From: Flavobacterium gelatinilyticum
GTDB taxonomy: Bacteria; Bacteroidota; Bacteroidia; Flavobacteriales; Flavobacteriaceae
Assembly (NCBI RefSeq): GCF_027111295.1
Contig: NZ_CP114287.1
Span: 3,658,001-3,722,000 of the forward strand
Length of the DNA stretch: 64,000 nt
Direction of reading: 5' to 3'
The notes beneath the pieces were generated by a model. It saw only the letters and a list, made by a program, of their open reading frames with translations, ran no database searches and was not told the origin of the DNA. Of the stretch, positions 1 through 10,000 are shown piece after piece. The position numbers and the translations under genes were made by a program. Positions within the stretch are counted from its first letter, which is position 1; every line of letters begins with the position of its first letter.

Positions 1-2289
1 GTACGTTATAAAATGCAAACTACAACAACAGCAGGAACTTATAATTTCACAATAGGAGGAGATGACGGTGTAAGACTATATATTGATGGTGTTTTGATAA
101 ATGTTGCTCCGGCTAACTCATATGCTATTCATAGTTATACGACCTATGCTGCGCAAGTAACACTTACTGCGGGAACACATAGTTTTATTTTAGAATATTT
201 TGAAAATGCCCAGGATTCCAGAGTTTCTTTTTCATATGGAGAAATTAAAGGTGATGTTGCACTTCCATACGGAGAAAATAAATGGAATGTATATGGTTTC
301 TCTACAGCAGATATCAACTTACCAGCGTATTCATATGCAGGAATGTATGTTGACAACAGTTTGAATGTTAATACACAAACATCTTGGAACAAGAACAGTT
401 CGCCTTCAACTTATTCCGGATGGCAGGGAGCACCTATCGGAGTAGATCAGTTTACTATCACTTATAAACGTCATGGATTTACTTGTGGAAGCTACCAGAT
501 ACAATTAGTAAATTGTGATGACGTTGGGGAAATTTATATTGATGAAGTTAAAGTGTATACCCAAAATGGTTATACAAATACTTCAACTCCTATCAGAACA
601 GCTCCTTACGCACTAAATAAAGATTCTAAGGTAGAAATTCGTTTAAGAGAAGATGGAGGCGATGCGAATATAGCAGTAAGCTTTGTGCCAGTTCCAAATG
701 TATATGACGGAACAACAGCTCCTGCTTCTGGCTCACCTATTACTATAACCTCAAATACAACTATAAGTACCGACCTTAATGTATGTTCTTGTACGATCAA
801 TGCAGGAGTAATACTTACAGTACCAAAAGGCAGAACTTTAAATGTTGAAGAAACAACAATTGTTGGTACTGGAGGAAAACTTCTTATTGAAGACGGAGGT
901 TCTTTCCTTCAAAAAAGCACAGCTTCAGATGCATATCAGGGAGCTATGAATTCATTTGAACTTAAAAGGAAAACTACTCCTATAAGTCGTTATGATTTTA
1001 CATTCTGGTCATCGCCTGTAACTTTGGCGTCTAACTTTACACTGCATGATTTATCTCCGGATACATTGGCAGATAAATACTATATCTATAATCCTTCTTC
1101 AGGATGGGTAATTGATTATGGCGGTACATCAACAAAAATGGTACCGGGAGAAGGTTACAATGTAAGAGCGCCTCAGACTTTTGATATAAATCTAAACGCA
1201 ATTTATGAAACTACTTTTAAAGGACTTCCAAATAACGGAAACGTTACGGTTAATCCTGTGGGAGGCAAATGGAATATAGTTGGAAATCCTTATCCTTCGG
1301 CAATCGATGGTGTGAAGTTTATACAAAACACTGATGTGGGGGCGGTATATTTCTGGACACACGCCAACAAACCGGTTTATAATTCAGGCAGTAACACTTA
1401 CAAATATGCCACTACAGATTATACCACTTTTAACCTTACAGGAACTGCAGGACCGGACTTCCCGGGATCTGTTACCTCAACAGGAAACATTGGTGCCGGA
1501 CAGGGATTTTTTGTAAAATCACCTTCAGGAAACCCTATCGTATTTACAAACGATATGAGAGTTGCAGGAAACAATTCTAATTTTTACAAAACAGCACAGA
1601 CAGCAGAACTTGAAAGAAACCGTTTATGGCTGAACTTTACCAACACCGAAGGTGCTTTCAAACAGGCGCTGGTTGGTTATGTCGAAGGAGCTTCAGACAG
1701 CTGGGACGTTAATTACGATGCAGTTACGCTAAACGGAAACAACTTTATAGATTTCTATAGTATCAACGAAGCTAAAAAACTAACCATTCAGGGACGCGCC
1801 CTTCCGTTTGAAGAAAGTGATATCGTGCCTCTTGGATACAGAACCACAATTACCGGAGAATTTACCATAGCAATTGATCATGTTGACGGAATATTCACGA
1901 ATCAGAATGTTTATCTGGAAGATAAAGTAACCGGAAAAATTCAGGATTTGAAAGTTGGAAATTATACCTTCAGTACCGCAATCGGAACTTTCTCAGATCG
2001 TTTTACAATTCGATACACTAATAAAACACTTGGAAACGATGATTTTGAAACTATCGAAGGAGGACTTTTAGTTTCTGTGAAAAACAAAGTTATCGGCGTG
2101 ACTTCTGCAAAAGAGAATATAAAAGAAGTGAACATTTATGATATTTCAGGAAGACTGCTTTACAGCAAGAACAAAGTAGATTCAGCCGAATTATCAATTT
2201 CAAACCTGCAGTCCAGCAATCAGGTGCTTCTGGTAAAAGTAACACTGGAGAATGATGCTCAGGTAACCAAAAAAATCATTTTCAACTAA
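1..2289 (+). CDS. T9SS surface protein with PA14-like head, 5' partial
   Basis: The reading frame is open from base 1, so the true start lies upstream; the first ATG (13) is inside a domain. The visible N-terminus resembles a PA14 domain (GGDDGVRLYIDG, then a segment ending SHSFILEYFE-like), a carbohydrate- or adhesion-related fold. Next comes a short beta-rich segment with a CSCTINAGV motif, then the module shared by all four proteins of this cluster (RYDFTFWSSPV, GNPYPSAIDG, EGAFKQALVGY, IQGRALPFEESD). It ends in a sorting tail (VNIYDISGRLLYS ... NQVLLVKV ... KKIIFN) that resembles the type C tail of Flavobacterium johnsoniae ChiA rather than the usual type A. The product is therefore probably exported by T9SS to the cell surface or medium. 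From 988 to the stop it is nearly identical in DNA to the next gene. Function beyond secretion and possible binding is unknown. Confidence 0.85.
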   Translation, partial: VRYKMQTTTTAGTYNFTIGGDDGVRLYIDGVLINVAPANSYAIHSYTTYAAQVTLTAGTHSFILEYFENAQDSRVSFSYGEIKGDVALPYGENKWNVYGFSTADINLPAYSYAGMYVDNSLNVNTQTSWNKNSSPSTYSGWQGAPIGVDQFTITYKRHGFTCGSYQIQLVNCDDVGEIYIDEVKVYTQNGYTNTSTPIRTAPYALNKDSKVEIRLREDGGDANIAVSFVPVPNVYDGTTAPASGSPITITSNTTISTDLNVCSCTINAGVILTVPKGRTLNVEETTIVGTGGKLLIEDGGSFLQKSTASDAYQGAMNSFELKRKTTPISRYDFTFWSSPVTLASNFTLHDLSPDTLADKYYIYNPSSGWVIDYGGTSTKMVPGEGYNVRAPQTFDINLNAIYETTFKGLPNNGNVTVNPVGGKWNIVGNPYPSAIDGVKFIQNTDVGAVYFWTHANKPVYNSGSNTYKYATTDYTTFNLTGTAGPDFPGSVTSTGNIGAGQGFFVKSPSGNPIVFTNDMRVAGNNSNFYKTAQTAELERNRLWLNFTNTEGAFKQALVGYVEGASDSWDVNYDAVTLNGNNFIDFYSINEAKKLTIQGRALPFEESDIVPLGYRTTITGEFTIAIDHVDGIFTNQNVYLEDKVTGKIQDLKVGNYTFSTAIGTFSDRFTIRYTNKTLGNDDFETIEGGLLVSVKNKVIGVTSAKENIKEVNIYDISGRLLYSKNKVDSAELSISNLQSSNQVLLVKVTLENDAQVTKKIIFN

Positions 2290-2307
2290 ATAAAATATTA
2301 AATCATT

Positions 2308-2340
2308 AAAATCCGACAGTCCAGGCTGTCGGATTTTATA
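2308..2340 (+). terminator. Rho-independent terminator after the PA14-like gene
   Basis: A perfect 12-bp stem (AAAATCCGACAG, 2308-2319; CTGTCGGATTTT, 2326-2337) with a 6-nt loop lies 18 nt after the stop codon. The descending arm ends in a T run. Confidence 0.85.
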
Positions 2341-2432
2341 CGTTATAAACCTTTACAAACAAAAGCATAAAAAGAGCTCCTGTTAAAGAGCAAAGAAAAA
2401 ACAACCAAATCAAACCAAAACTAACAACTTGT

Positions 2433-5400
2433 ATGTATCCAAAATTATTTTTGTTTACCCGTTCTTTACTTTTAAAAAATTTAACTTTACTATTCTTTTT
2501 ACTATCCTTAACAATGTCGGGGCAGACTGCCGTGACCGGAATTTATACAGACTGGAAAGGGTATTGGCATTCTACCGGAACTACCGGAGTAGGAAATCGT
2601 CCAGACAGAGAAAACAATTTGCTTGCTTTTAGATGGAAAGGCACAACGTATTCTACCGGAGTCAATAATGCTATTCTTGATGCTAATACTGTTGGTTACA
2701 ATGCTCAAAAATTCAGAGCTTTAAAAATTCAAACGGTAGGAATTGGTGCTAGTATGTACTTTCTGCAGGGTTCGATGATTGACGGATCAGCTTCTACAGC
2801 TGTATTACAGCCTGCATTGGCAGGATCAACAGCAACCGGAGCAGAACTTGCTTCCCGATTAACAGACGGGTTAAACGGATTAGCTCTGGGAACCGGAGTA
2901 GCTAATATAAAAGCCGGAACAGCAGAATTCAAAGTAGGAACAAACAACTTGAATCTTAGCGGTATTGGCGACGGAATTCCGGATTTAATTGTAACACAGG
3001 TTGCAGATCCGGGAGGAACAGCTGATACATTTAAATTCATTGATGCTTCGGGAAATTTAGTTGGAAAAGAGCTTTCTATAAAATTTGACGCTGTAAATGC
3101 GGTAGGAACCTACAGTCTTGATTTGTTTAATATGAACGGAACAGTTGGTTTTTCACCTGCTTCAACAAGAGATATTCGATTGTTAGGAATTGAAACCAGC
3201 GAATTTGAAATCACAAGTACCAATGCGCCGTTGGTTGATCGGTTTGTGGTAACTTTCTCGGGAAATTCAGATTGTGCTTTTATTGCTTTCAATACTAATT
3301 CATTAAAGATCGCAGAATTAAGTCTTGTGAATACTGCTTCGTTAACGACTTGCGGAAAAGCCGGCGTTCAGATAAATTATACTTTTGATATTAAAAATAC
3401 AGGAGAAGTTCCTATTACAAATATTCATTTAACAGATCTAATGCCAGGTCTGACTGTTACCGGGAATTCTATTGCCAGTCTCGCAGCCGGAGCAACAGAA
3501 ACGATCCACGGAACGTATACAATTACAGCTGCTGATGTCACTGCCGGAAGAGTAACTTCTTCTATAAAAGTTACAGGAACAGATCCTTCATTAAACGTTG
3601 TAGAAGATATTTCTGGAAATACTTTTACCGATAATATCCCAACAACTATTGATTTATTGACTCCTCCAACAATTTCTATAGTTAATAATACAACATGTAC
3701 ATCTTTAGGAAGTGTGGTTCTGACAAATTTACCAGCATCCGGGAACTGGGTAATAGAGAGAAGTCCGGGGAATGTTTTAACAAACGGATCAGGATCAAGC
3801 ACAACGATTGGAAATCTTGCAGGAGGAACAACTTATACTTTTAGAGTAACAAATGCAGACGGCTGTAAATCACCATCAAGTGCGGGAGCAGCTATAGCAA
3901 ACGATTCTTCAACAACATGGAATGGGACAGCATGGAGCAACAGCACGCCTACAGCTACTAAATCAGTTGTGTTTTCTGGAGCTTTTACTTTTACAAGCGA
4001 TCTTACCGCTTGTTCTTGTACTATTAATTCGGGTGTAAACTTAACGATTCCGTCTGGTATAAGTTTGATCCTTACCAATGGTTTAACCGTTAATTCCGGA
4101 GGATCATTAACTTTCGAAAACAACTCAAGCTTGTACCAATCTAACCCTCTTGCTACAAATACAGGAAATATAACTTACAAAAGAAACACCACACCTGTAA
4201 ACCGTTATGACTTTACATTCTGGTCATCGCCTGTAACTTTAGCGTCTAACTTTACACTGCATGATTTATCTCCGGATACATTAGCAGATAAATACTATAT
4301 CTATAATCCCTCTTCAGGATGGGTAATTGATTATGGCGGTACATCAACAAAAATGGTACCGGGAGAAGGTTATAATGTAAGAGCACCTCAGACTTTTGAT
4401 CCCAATTCAACAGCAATTTATCAGGCATCTTTTGTGGGAGTTCCTACTAACGGAAACGTTACGGTTAATCCTGTGGGAGGCAAATGGAATATAGTTGGAA
4501 ATCCTTATCCTTCGGCAATCGATGGGGTGAAGTTTATACAAAATACTGATGTGGGGGCGGTATATTTCTGGACACACGCCAACAAACCGGTTTATAATCC
4601 AGGCAGTAACACTTACAAATATGCTACTACAGATTATACCACTTTTAACCTGACAGGAACTGCAGGACCGGACTTCCCGGGATCTGTTACTCCAACAGGA
4701 AACATTGGTGCCGGACAGGGATTTTTTGTAAAATCACCTTCAGGAAACCCTATCGTATTTACAAATGATATGAGAGTTGCAGGAAACAATTCTAATTTTT
4801 ACAAAACAGCACAGACAGCAGAACTTGAAAGAAACCGTTTATGGCTGAACTTTACCAACACCGAAGGGGCTTTCAAACAGGCGCTGGTAGGTTATATCGA
4901 AGGAGCTTCAGACAGCTGGGACGTTAATTACGATGCAGTTACGCTAAACGGAAACAACTTTATAGATTTCTATAGTATCAACGAAGCTAAAAAACTAACC
5001 ATTCAGGGACGCGCCCTTCCGTTTGAAGAAAGCGATATTGTGCCTCTTGGATACAGAACCACGATTACCGGAGAATTTACCATAGCAATTGATCACGTTG
5101 ACGGAATATTCACGAATCAAAATGTTTATCTGGAAGACAAACTAACGGGAAAAATTCAGGATTTGAAATCCGGAAATTACACCTTCAGTACCGCAATAGG
5201 AACTTTCTCAGATCGTTTTACAATTCGATACACTAATAAAACACTAGGAACTGGTGATTTTGAAACTATCGAAGGAGGACTTTTAGTTTCTGTGAAAAAC
5301 AAAGTTATCGGCGTGACTTCTGCAAAAGAGAATATAAAAGAAGTGAACATTTATGATATTTCAGGAAGACTGCTTTACAGCAGGAACAAAGTAGATTCAG

Positions 5401-5504
5401 CCGAATTATCAATTTCAAACCTGCAGTCCAGCAATCAGGTGCTTCTGGTAAAAGTAACACTGGAGAATGATGCTCAGGTAACACGAAAAATCATTTTTAA
5501 TTAG
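2433..5504 (+). CDS. T9SS surface protein with CARDB/DUF11-like repeat region
   Basis: A 1023-residue secreted protein. The N-terminus is a signal peptide (hydrophobic run around residues 8-28, then SGQTAV). Residues about 30-290 form a large beta-rich domain of no family I recognise. A CARDB/DUF11-like segment follows (YTFDIKNTGEVPITNIHLTD), then an Ig-like segment, the W-N-G-T-x-W-S linker, the CSCTINSGV motif, and the shared ~430-residue module with a type C-like tail ending RKIIFN. The last 434 residues align without gaps to the upstream gene, showing recent duplication or gene conversion. Terminators on both sides suggest an independent transcript. The likely role is a cell-surface or released adhesin or binding protein; no catalytic motif was seen. 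Confidence 0.85.
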   Translation: MYPKLFLFTRSLLLKNLTLLFFLLSLTMSGQTAVTGIYTDWKGYWHSTGTTGVGNRPDRENNLLAFRWKGTTYSTGVNNAILDANTVGYNAQKFRALKIQTVGIGASMYFLQGSMIDGSASTAVLQPALAGSTATGAELASRLTDGLNGLALGTGVANIKAGTAEFKVGTNNLNLSGIGDGIPDLIVTQVADPGGTADTFKFIDASGNLVGKELSIKFDAVNAVGTYSLDLFNMNGTVGFSPASTRDIRLLGIETSEFEITSTNAPLVDRFVVTFSGNSDCAFIAFNTNSLKIAELSLVNTASLTTCGKAGVQINYTFDIKNTGEVPITNIHLTDLMPGLTVTGNSIASLAAGATETIHGTYTITAADVTAGRVTSSIKVTGTDPSLNVVEDISGNTFTDNIPTTIDLLTPPTISIVNNTTCTSLGSVVLTNLPASGNWVIERSPGNVLTNGSGSSTTIGNLAGGTTYTFRVTNADGCKSPSSAGAAIANDSSTTWNGTAWSNSTPTATKSVVFSGAFTFTSDLTACSCTINSGVNLTIPSGISLILTNGLTVNSGGSLTFENNSSLYQSNPLATNTGNITYKRNTTPVNRYDFTFWSSPVTLASNFTLHDLSPDTLADKYYIYNPSSGWVIDYGGTSTKMVPGEGYNVRAPQTFDPNSTAIYQASFVGVPTNGNVTVNPVGGKWNIVGNPYPSAIDGVKFIQNTDVGAVYFWTHANKPVYNPGSNTYKYATTDYTTFNLTGTAGPDFPGSVTPTGNIGAGQGFFVKSPSGNPIVFTNDMRVAGNNSNFYKTAQTAELERNRLWLNFTNTEGAFKQALVGYIEGASDSWDVNYDAVTLNGNNFIDFYSINEAKKLTIQGRALPFEESDIVPLGYRTTITGEFTIAIDHVDGIFTNQNVYLEDKLTGKIQDLKSGNYTFSTAIGTFSDRFTIRYTNKTLGTGDFETIEGGLLVSVKNKVIGVTSAKENIKEVNIYDISGRLLYSRNKVDSAELSISNLQSSNQVLLVKVTLENDAQVTRKIIFN

Positions 5505-5526
5505 AAAATTTATTTTCAATACATAT

Positions 5527-5567
5527 AAAATCCATCTGTTTTTAATACAAGCAGATGGATTTTTTTT
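5527..5567 (+). terminator. Rho-independent terminator
   Basis: A 12-bp perfect stem (AAAATCCATCTG, 5527-5538; CAGATGGATTTT, 5552-5563) followed by T residues, 22 nt after the stop of the upstream gene. Confidence 0.85.
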
Positions 5568-5657
5568 ATTGAAAAAAAATCACCAAAACAGGGTATTGCA
5601 TCTTTTGAAAAAGGTAATTAATTTCGGTTTATTCTTACTTTTTAAATATTCCGGGTT

Positions 5658-8600
5658 TTGATAAAAAATTTACTTTACGCTGTATTATTGTTTTTTCTTC
5701 CTTTTGTTATTCCTGTATCTGCCCAGCAAGGGAAGGTCGATGTTACTTTTAATACTGTTGATGATGGTTTGAAAGGAGATGGCTTTGATGGTACAGTGCG
5801 AACAATTTCTCTGCAGGCCGATAATAAATTGATTGTTGGTGGAGACTATTCCAGTCTTAACGGAATTATAACCTCCAGCTTAAGCCGTTTGAATCCCGAT
5901 GGAACAATCGATGAAGGTTTCGATACCGGAACAGGTTTTACAGGTAAAATTTATTCTTCGCTTATACAGCAAGGGGGAAAAATAGTATTAGGAGGCAGTT
6001 TTACATCTTATAAAGGAATAAATTCAGGAAGACTTATTCGTTTAAATTCAGACGGATCACAAGATCTATCATTTAATTCATCTATCGGAGCCTTGACCGG
6101 TATTATCTACAACATGGCATTGCAGCCAGACGGAAAAATTATTATTGTTGGAAGCTTTACTAAATACAATAATATAACCGTAAATCGTATAGCCCGTATA
6201 AATTCTGATGGTTCTTTGGATAATTCTTTTATAACCGGATCAGGTTCCCCATTGCTTATTTCGGATGTCAAAGTTTTGTCTAACGGAAAAATTCTGGCAG
6301 CTGGAAACTTCATATCATTTAATAAAATTACTGCAAACCGAATTATCTGCCTGAATTCTGATGGAAGTATTGACAATAGTTTTAATACAGGGACTGGTTT
6401 TGATGATGATGTAAATACGATAGCCCTGCAGCAAGATGGAAAAATTCTTCTTGGAGGAAATTTTACATCTTATAATGGCTATACAGCCAACAGAATCATT
6501 AGACTTAATGAAAACGGGTCTGTTGATGAAACCTTTACGGGATCTGGTTTTAATAATGGATCTGTTGAAATTATAAAAATAGGCAGATCCGGAAATATCA
6601 TGATTGGAGGGTCATTTACAAACCACTATAATAACGAAGATGTAAACAGACTCGTGTTTTTGAATACAGATGGAACGGTTAAAAATGACTTCGATATAGG
6701 TTCCGGTCCGGGATCACTTTCTGTTTTAGCCCTGGCAGAAGATCCTGATGAATCCTGGTTTATTGGCGGTTCATTTTCTGTTTTTGATGGACAAAATCAG
6801 GGACGACTGGCAAAAATCAGTTTTGAGGGAGAACTCGACAGCAGTTATTTATCATCGGGGATTGGTTTTGATAATTCGGTTTTAAAAATGATTTCACTTG
6901 AAGATAATAAAACGATAGTAACCGGAAGTTTTACAAAATTTAATAATCAGCCTGTATTTCGTATAACGAGGCTTCTTGAAGATGGTTCAAATGATCAGGA
7001 ATTTAACAAAGGACAGTCAGGGGCTAATAACCTTATCAAAACAGCTGTCCTTCAAACAGATGGTAAGATTGTCCTTGGAGGTAATTTTTCAAAGTATAAT
7101 GAAGTAAATTGTACCCGGATCGCCAGAATTTTTTCAGATGGAACACTTGATAGTACCTACAATACCGGATCTGGATTTAACGGTCAGGTATATGCAATGG
7201 CCATTCAGGAGGATAATAAAATAATTGTCGGCGGAAGTTTTACCCGTTATAATAATGATCCGTCTGCAATCAGAATAGTGAGGCTTCTTCCGGATGGTTC
7301 GCGCGATATATCATTTAAGACAGGACTTGGTGCAGATGCTGTTATTGAAGAAATTTTAATACAGCCCGATGGAAAAATACTTGTTGGAGGAAGATTTACC
7401 ACTTTTAACGGAGAGTCTTCCCCGCATTTGGTCCGCTTAAATAATGATGGAAGTATTGATAAAAGTTTCAATATAGGATCCGGTTTTGACAAATATGTTT
7501 ACGCCATCGCATTACAATCTGATCATAAAATAATTGTAGGAGGCTCTTTTTTAAGTTATAACGGAATTTCACAAAAAAGAATTCTTCGTCTAAATCCAGA
7601 TGGCATTCTCGATACAACTTTTAATTCTGAAACTGGTTTTAATAAAGGAGATGTGCGTGCCATTCTGGTTCAGCCGGACGATCGTATTATAGTTGGCGGC
7701 ACTTTCTCCGGAACCTATAAAAATAATGCCTCTTTAAGATTAATCAGATTATTAAAGTCCGGTGACTTCGATTCTTCATTTGAAGCCCGTCTCAATAATA
7801 AGCTTTTTGCCTTAAGCTTTACTTCGAATTTCAGGCTGTTAATCGGTGGAAATTTTAATTCCGTTTCGGGAATTTCAAAACATAGGATTTCAAGATTAAA
7901 ACTTTGTCTGGATTCTACAATCTGGGACGGAAATGACTGGTCAAATGGCTACCCTTCCGGTGGAAAAGAAGTTCTTTTTAAAGAAGATTTTTCGAATTTA
8001 ATTTCTTCAAATGTTTGCAGCTGCAATATTGAGAAAGGAAAAACAGTTTCACTCTTAAAAGGCAGCACATTAGGAATTGAATTTGATTATTCAGGTTCAG
8101 GTACTTTAGTTTTAGAAGATACCGCGAGTTTATATCAGTCAGATGATGATATTGTAAATACAGGAACAATCCATCTTAAAAGAAAAACGAACCCAATATT
8201 ACGATATGATTTTACATTTTGGTCTTCTCCTGTCGGAAGTCATTCTTTGAAAGATGTTTCTCCTACGACCTTGTCTGATAAATATTATTCATACATTCCC
8301 GGATCCGGCTGGAAAATAGAATCACCTTCTACTACTATGATTTTAGGAAAAGGTTATATGATTAGAGCACCTCAGGAATATTCAATTACTTCAAGAGATA
8401 CATACGAAGCGGTTTTTAAAGGCATACCAAATAATGGCAAAATAGAAATTACTTTGGGTGACCCAAGAACTTTTAGTTTAATTGGAAATCCCTATCCGTC
8501 TGCAATAGATGCCGATGTATTTTTAGAAGAAAATAAATCGAAGACCGCAGGCGCACTTTATTTCTGGACACATAATACCGCTGTAACGAATTTGAAATAC

Positions 8601-9497
8601 AACTCAGATGATTATGCAGCTTACAATTTGGTTGGAGGCATAGGAGTTCAGGCAAAATCCAGCGGGGTTAATGAATTAGTTCCCAATGGCAAGATTGCGG
8701 CGGGGCAGTCGTTTTTTCTCAAAAGTACTGTATCTGGAAATCTTGAATTTAACAACAGCATGCGGATAAAAGGAAACAATAATTTCTTTTTTAAACATAA
8801 TGAAATAATAAGTACTGACAAACCGAAGAAACATCGTTTTTGGCTGAACTTTTCAAATGACGAAGGAGCTTTTAAACAGATCCTAATTGGATATCTTGAT
8901 GGAGCGTCGAATTCTTTTGACAGTAAATATGATGCGGAATCATTTAATGGTAATTCATTTGTTGATTTTTATTCTGTTGTTGATACAAAAAAATTAGTTA
9001 TTCAAGGAAGAGCATTACCCATTGAAGATTCTGATGAAATTGTTTTAGGTTACAAAACCACGGCTGCCGGAAATTTCATAATATCGATTGACCATGCTGA
9101 TGGTGATTTCACAAATAAAAAAATCTATCTTGAAGATAAATCGCTCAATACAATATTTGATTTAACTTCCAAAAATTATCTTTTTGAGAGCGAAGCAGGA
9201 TCTTTTGCAGATCGGTTTGCAATACGATTTTTTGATACCACATTAAGTATACCTGAACATGACTGCGCAGATAATCTTATAGTATCAGTAAACAATAAAA
9301 TTATAAAGATTAACAGCCTTCAGGAGGAACTAAAAAATGTTTTTGTATACGATATTGGAGGTAAATTATTGTATGAAAAACTAAAAGTTGACACTACTGA
9401 ATTAGAAATAAAAAACCTTAACCGCAGCACTCAGGTTTTGGTAGTTAAAATAGAATTAAGAAAAGGTAAATTTTATTCAAAAAAGATCATTTTTTAA
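5658..9497 (+). CDS. Delta-60 repeat (beta-propeller-like) T9SS surface protein
   Basis: 1279 residues, starting at a TTG codon followed directly by a signal peptide (IKNLLYAVLLFFLPFVIPVSAQ), which fixes the start. Residues about 45-740 carry some 14 copies of a ~50-residue repeat of the form LQPDGKIIVGGSFTxY ... RIxRLNxDGSxDxSF, the delta-60 repeat pattern thought to form propellers. Then come the WDGNDWSNG linker, a CSCNIEKG motif and the shared module (RYDFTFWSSPVG, GNPYPSAIDAD, GALYFWTHNT, IQGRALPIEDSD), ending in a T9SS tail close to the ChiA type (ELEIKNLNRSTQVLVVKIEL ... KKIIF). Its module is clearly diverged from those of its two upstream neighbours. It is probably displayed or released by T9SS; ligand unknown. 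Confidence 0.85.
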   Translation: MIKNLLYAVLLFFLPFVIPVSAQQGKVDVTFNTVDDGLKGDGFDGTVRTISLQADNKLIVGGDYSSLNGIITSSLSRLNPDGTIDEGFDTGTGFTGKIYSSLIQQGGKIVLGGSFTSYKGINSGRLIRLNSDGSQDLSFNSSIGALTGIIYNMALQPDGKIIIVGSFTKYNNITVNRIARINSDGSLDNSFITGSGSPLLISDVKVLSNGKILAAGNFISFNKITANRIICLNSDGSIDNSFNTGTGFDDDVNTIALQQDGKILLGGNFTSYNGYTANRIIRLNENGSVDETFTGSGFNNGSVEIIKIGRSGNIMIGGSFTNHYNNEDVNRLVFLNTDGTVKNDFDIGSGPGSLSVLALAEDPDESWFIGGSFSVFDGQNQGRLAKISFEGELDSSYLSSGIGFDNSVLKMISLEDNKTIVTGSFTKFNNQPVFRITRLLEDGSNDQEFNKGQSGANNLIKTAVLQTDGKIVLGGNFSKYNEVNCTRIARIFSDGTLDSTYNTGSGFNGQVYAMAIQEDNKIIVGGSFTRYNNDPSAIRIVRLLPDGSRDISFKTGLGADAVIEEILIQPDGKILVGGRFTTFNGESSPHLVRLNNDGSIDKSFNIGSGFDKYVYAIALQSDHKIIVGGSFLSYNGISQKRILRLNPDGILDTTFNSETGFNKGDVRAILVQPDDRIIVGGTFSGTYKNNASLRLIRLLKSGDFDSSFEARLNNKLFALSFTSNFRLLIGGNFNSVSGISKHRISRLKLCLDSTIWDGNDWSNGYPSGGKEVLFKEDFSNLISSNVCSCNIEKGKTVSLLKGSTLGIEFDYSGSGTLVLEDTASLYQSDDDIVNTGTIHLKRKTNPILRYDFTFWSSPVGSHSLKDVSPTTLSDKYYSYIPGSGWKIESPSTTMILGKGYMIRAPQEYSITSRDTYEAVFKGIPNNGKIEITLGDPRTFSLIGNPYPSAIDADVFLEENKSKTAGALYFWTHNTAVTNLKYNSDDYAAYNLVGGIGVQAKSSGVNELVPNGKIAAGQSFFLKSTVSGNLEFNNSMRIKGNNNFFFKHNEIISTDKPKKHRFWLNFSNDEGAFKQILIGYLDGASNSFDSKYDAESFNGNSFVDFYSVVDTKKLVIQGRALPIEDSDEIVLGYKTTAAGNFIISIDHADGDFTNKKIYLEDKSLNTIFDLTSKNYLFESEAGSFADRFAIRFFDTTLSIPEHDCADNLIVSVNNKIIKINSLQEELKNVFVYDIGGKLLYEKLKVDTTELEIKNLNRSTQVLVVKIELRKGKFYSKKIIF

Positions 9498-9519
9498 CAG
9501 AAATTATAATAGAAAACCG

Positions 9520-9553
9520 AATCCATTTGCTTTTTTCAAATGGATTTTTTTTT
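9520..9553 (+). terminator. Rho-independent terminator
   Basis: Stem AATCCATTTG (9520-9529) and CAAATGGATT (9537-9546), followed by a T run, shortly after the stop at 9497. Confidence 0.85.
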
Positions 9554-10000
9554 GAAAAAAACGAAATACAATGGAATGATTTTTCTTTCAAAACGCTTGA
9601 TTTTACTATGGATTGAAGGAATTAACATATGTTTTTAGTTTTTGTAGTTGATAAGATTAAAGTGTTAAAGTTCTAATTTTTAACACATTGCAATTATTGC
9701 GTTGTAAATAAAATCGTACCTTGTAGTTGTAATTCGTCAATTTTCGTATTTATAAGCCATTTTGAAATTCGCTTTTACTCTCTTTTTTAAGATGAATTTC
9801 TAATTTTTATCTGCCAAAAATATATTGATTGCTTTTTTAAATACCACACAAAAAACAGCATTAATACTATTTTACTGCCTTGACTTTTTGAAGCAGATTT
9901 TTTTCTGTTTTTAGAGTTTATTTTTTGAGGTATTTGAAATTATAATCTATCGGTATCATCTGATTTTGAGTTTTTTCTTTTAATTAAAAAATATAGCGCG
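9554..10000 (+). other. Long A+T-rich intergenic leader, no gene seen
   Basis: About 450 bases without an ORF of note. It presumably holds the promoter of the downstream 1737-residue protein. Candidate boxes such as TAATTTTT (about 9674) or TACCTTG (about 9717) match the Bacteroidota -7 consensus TAnnTTTG only imperfectly, so no promoter is asserted. Confidence 0.4.
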
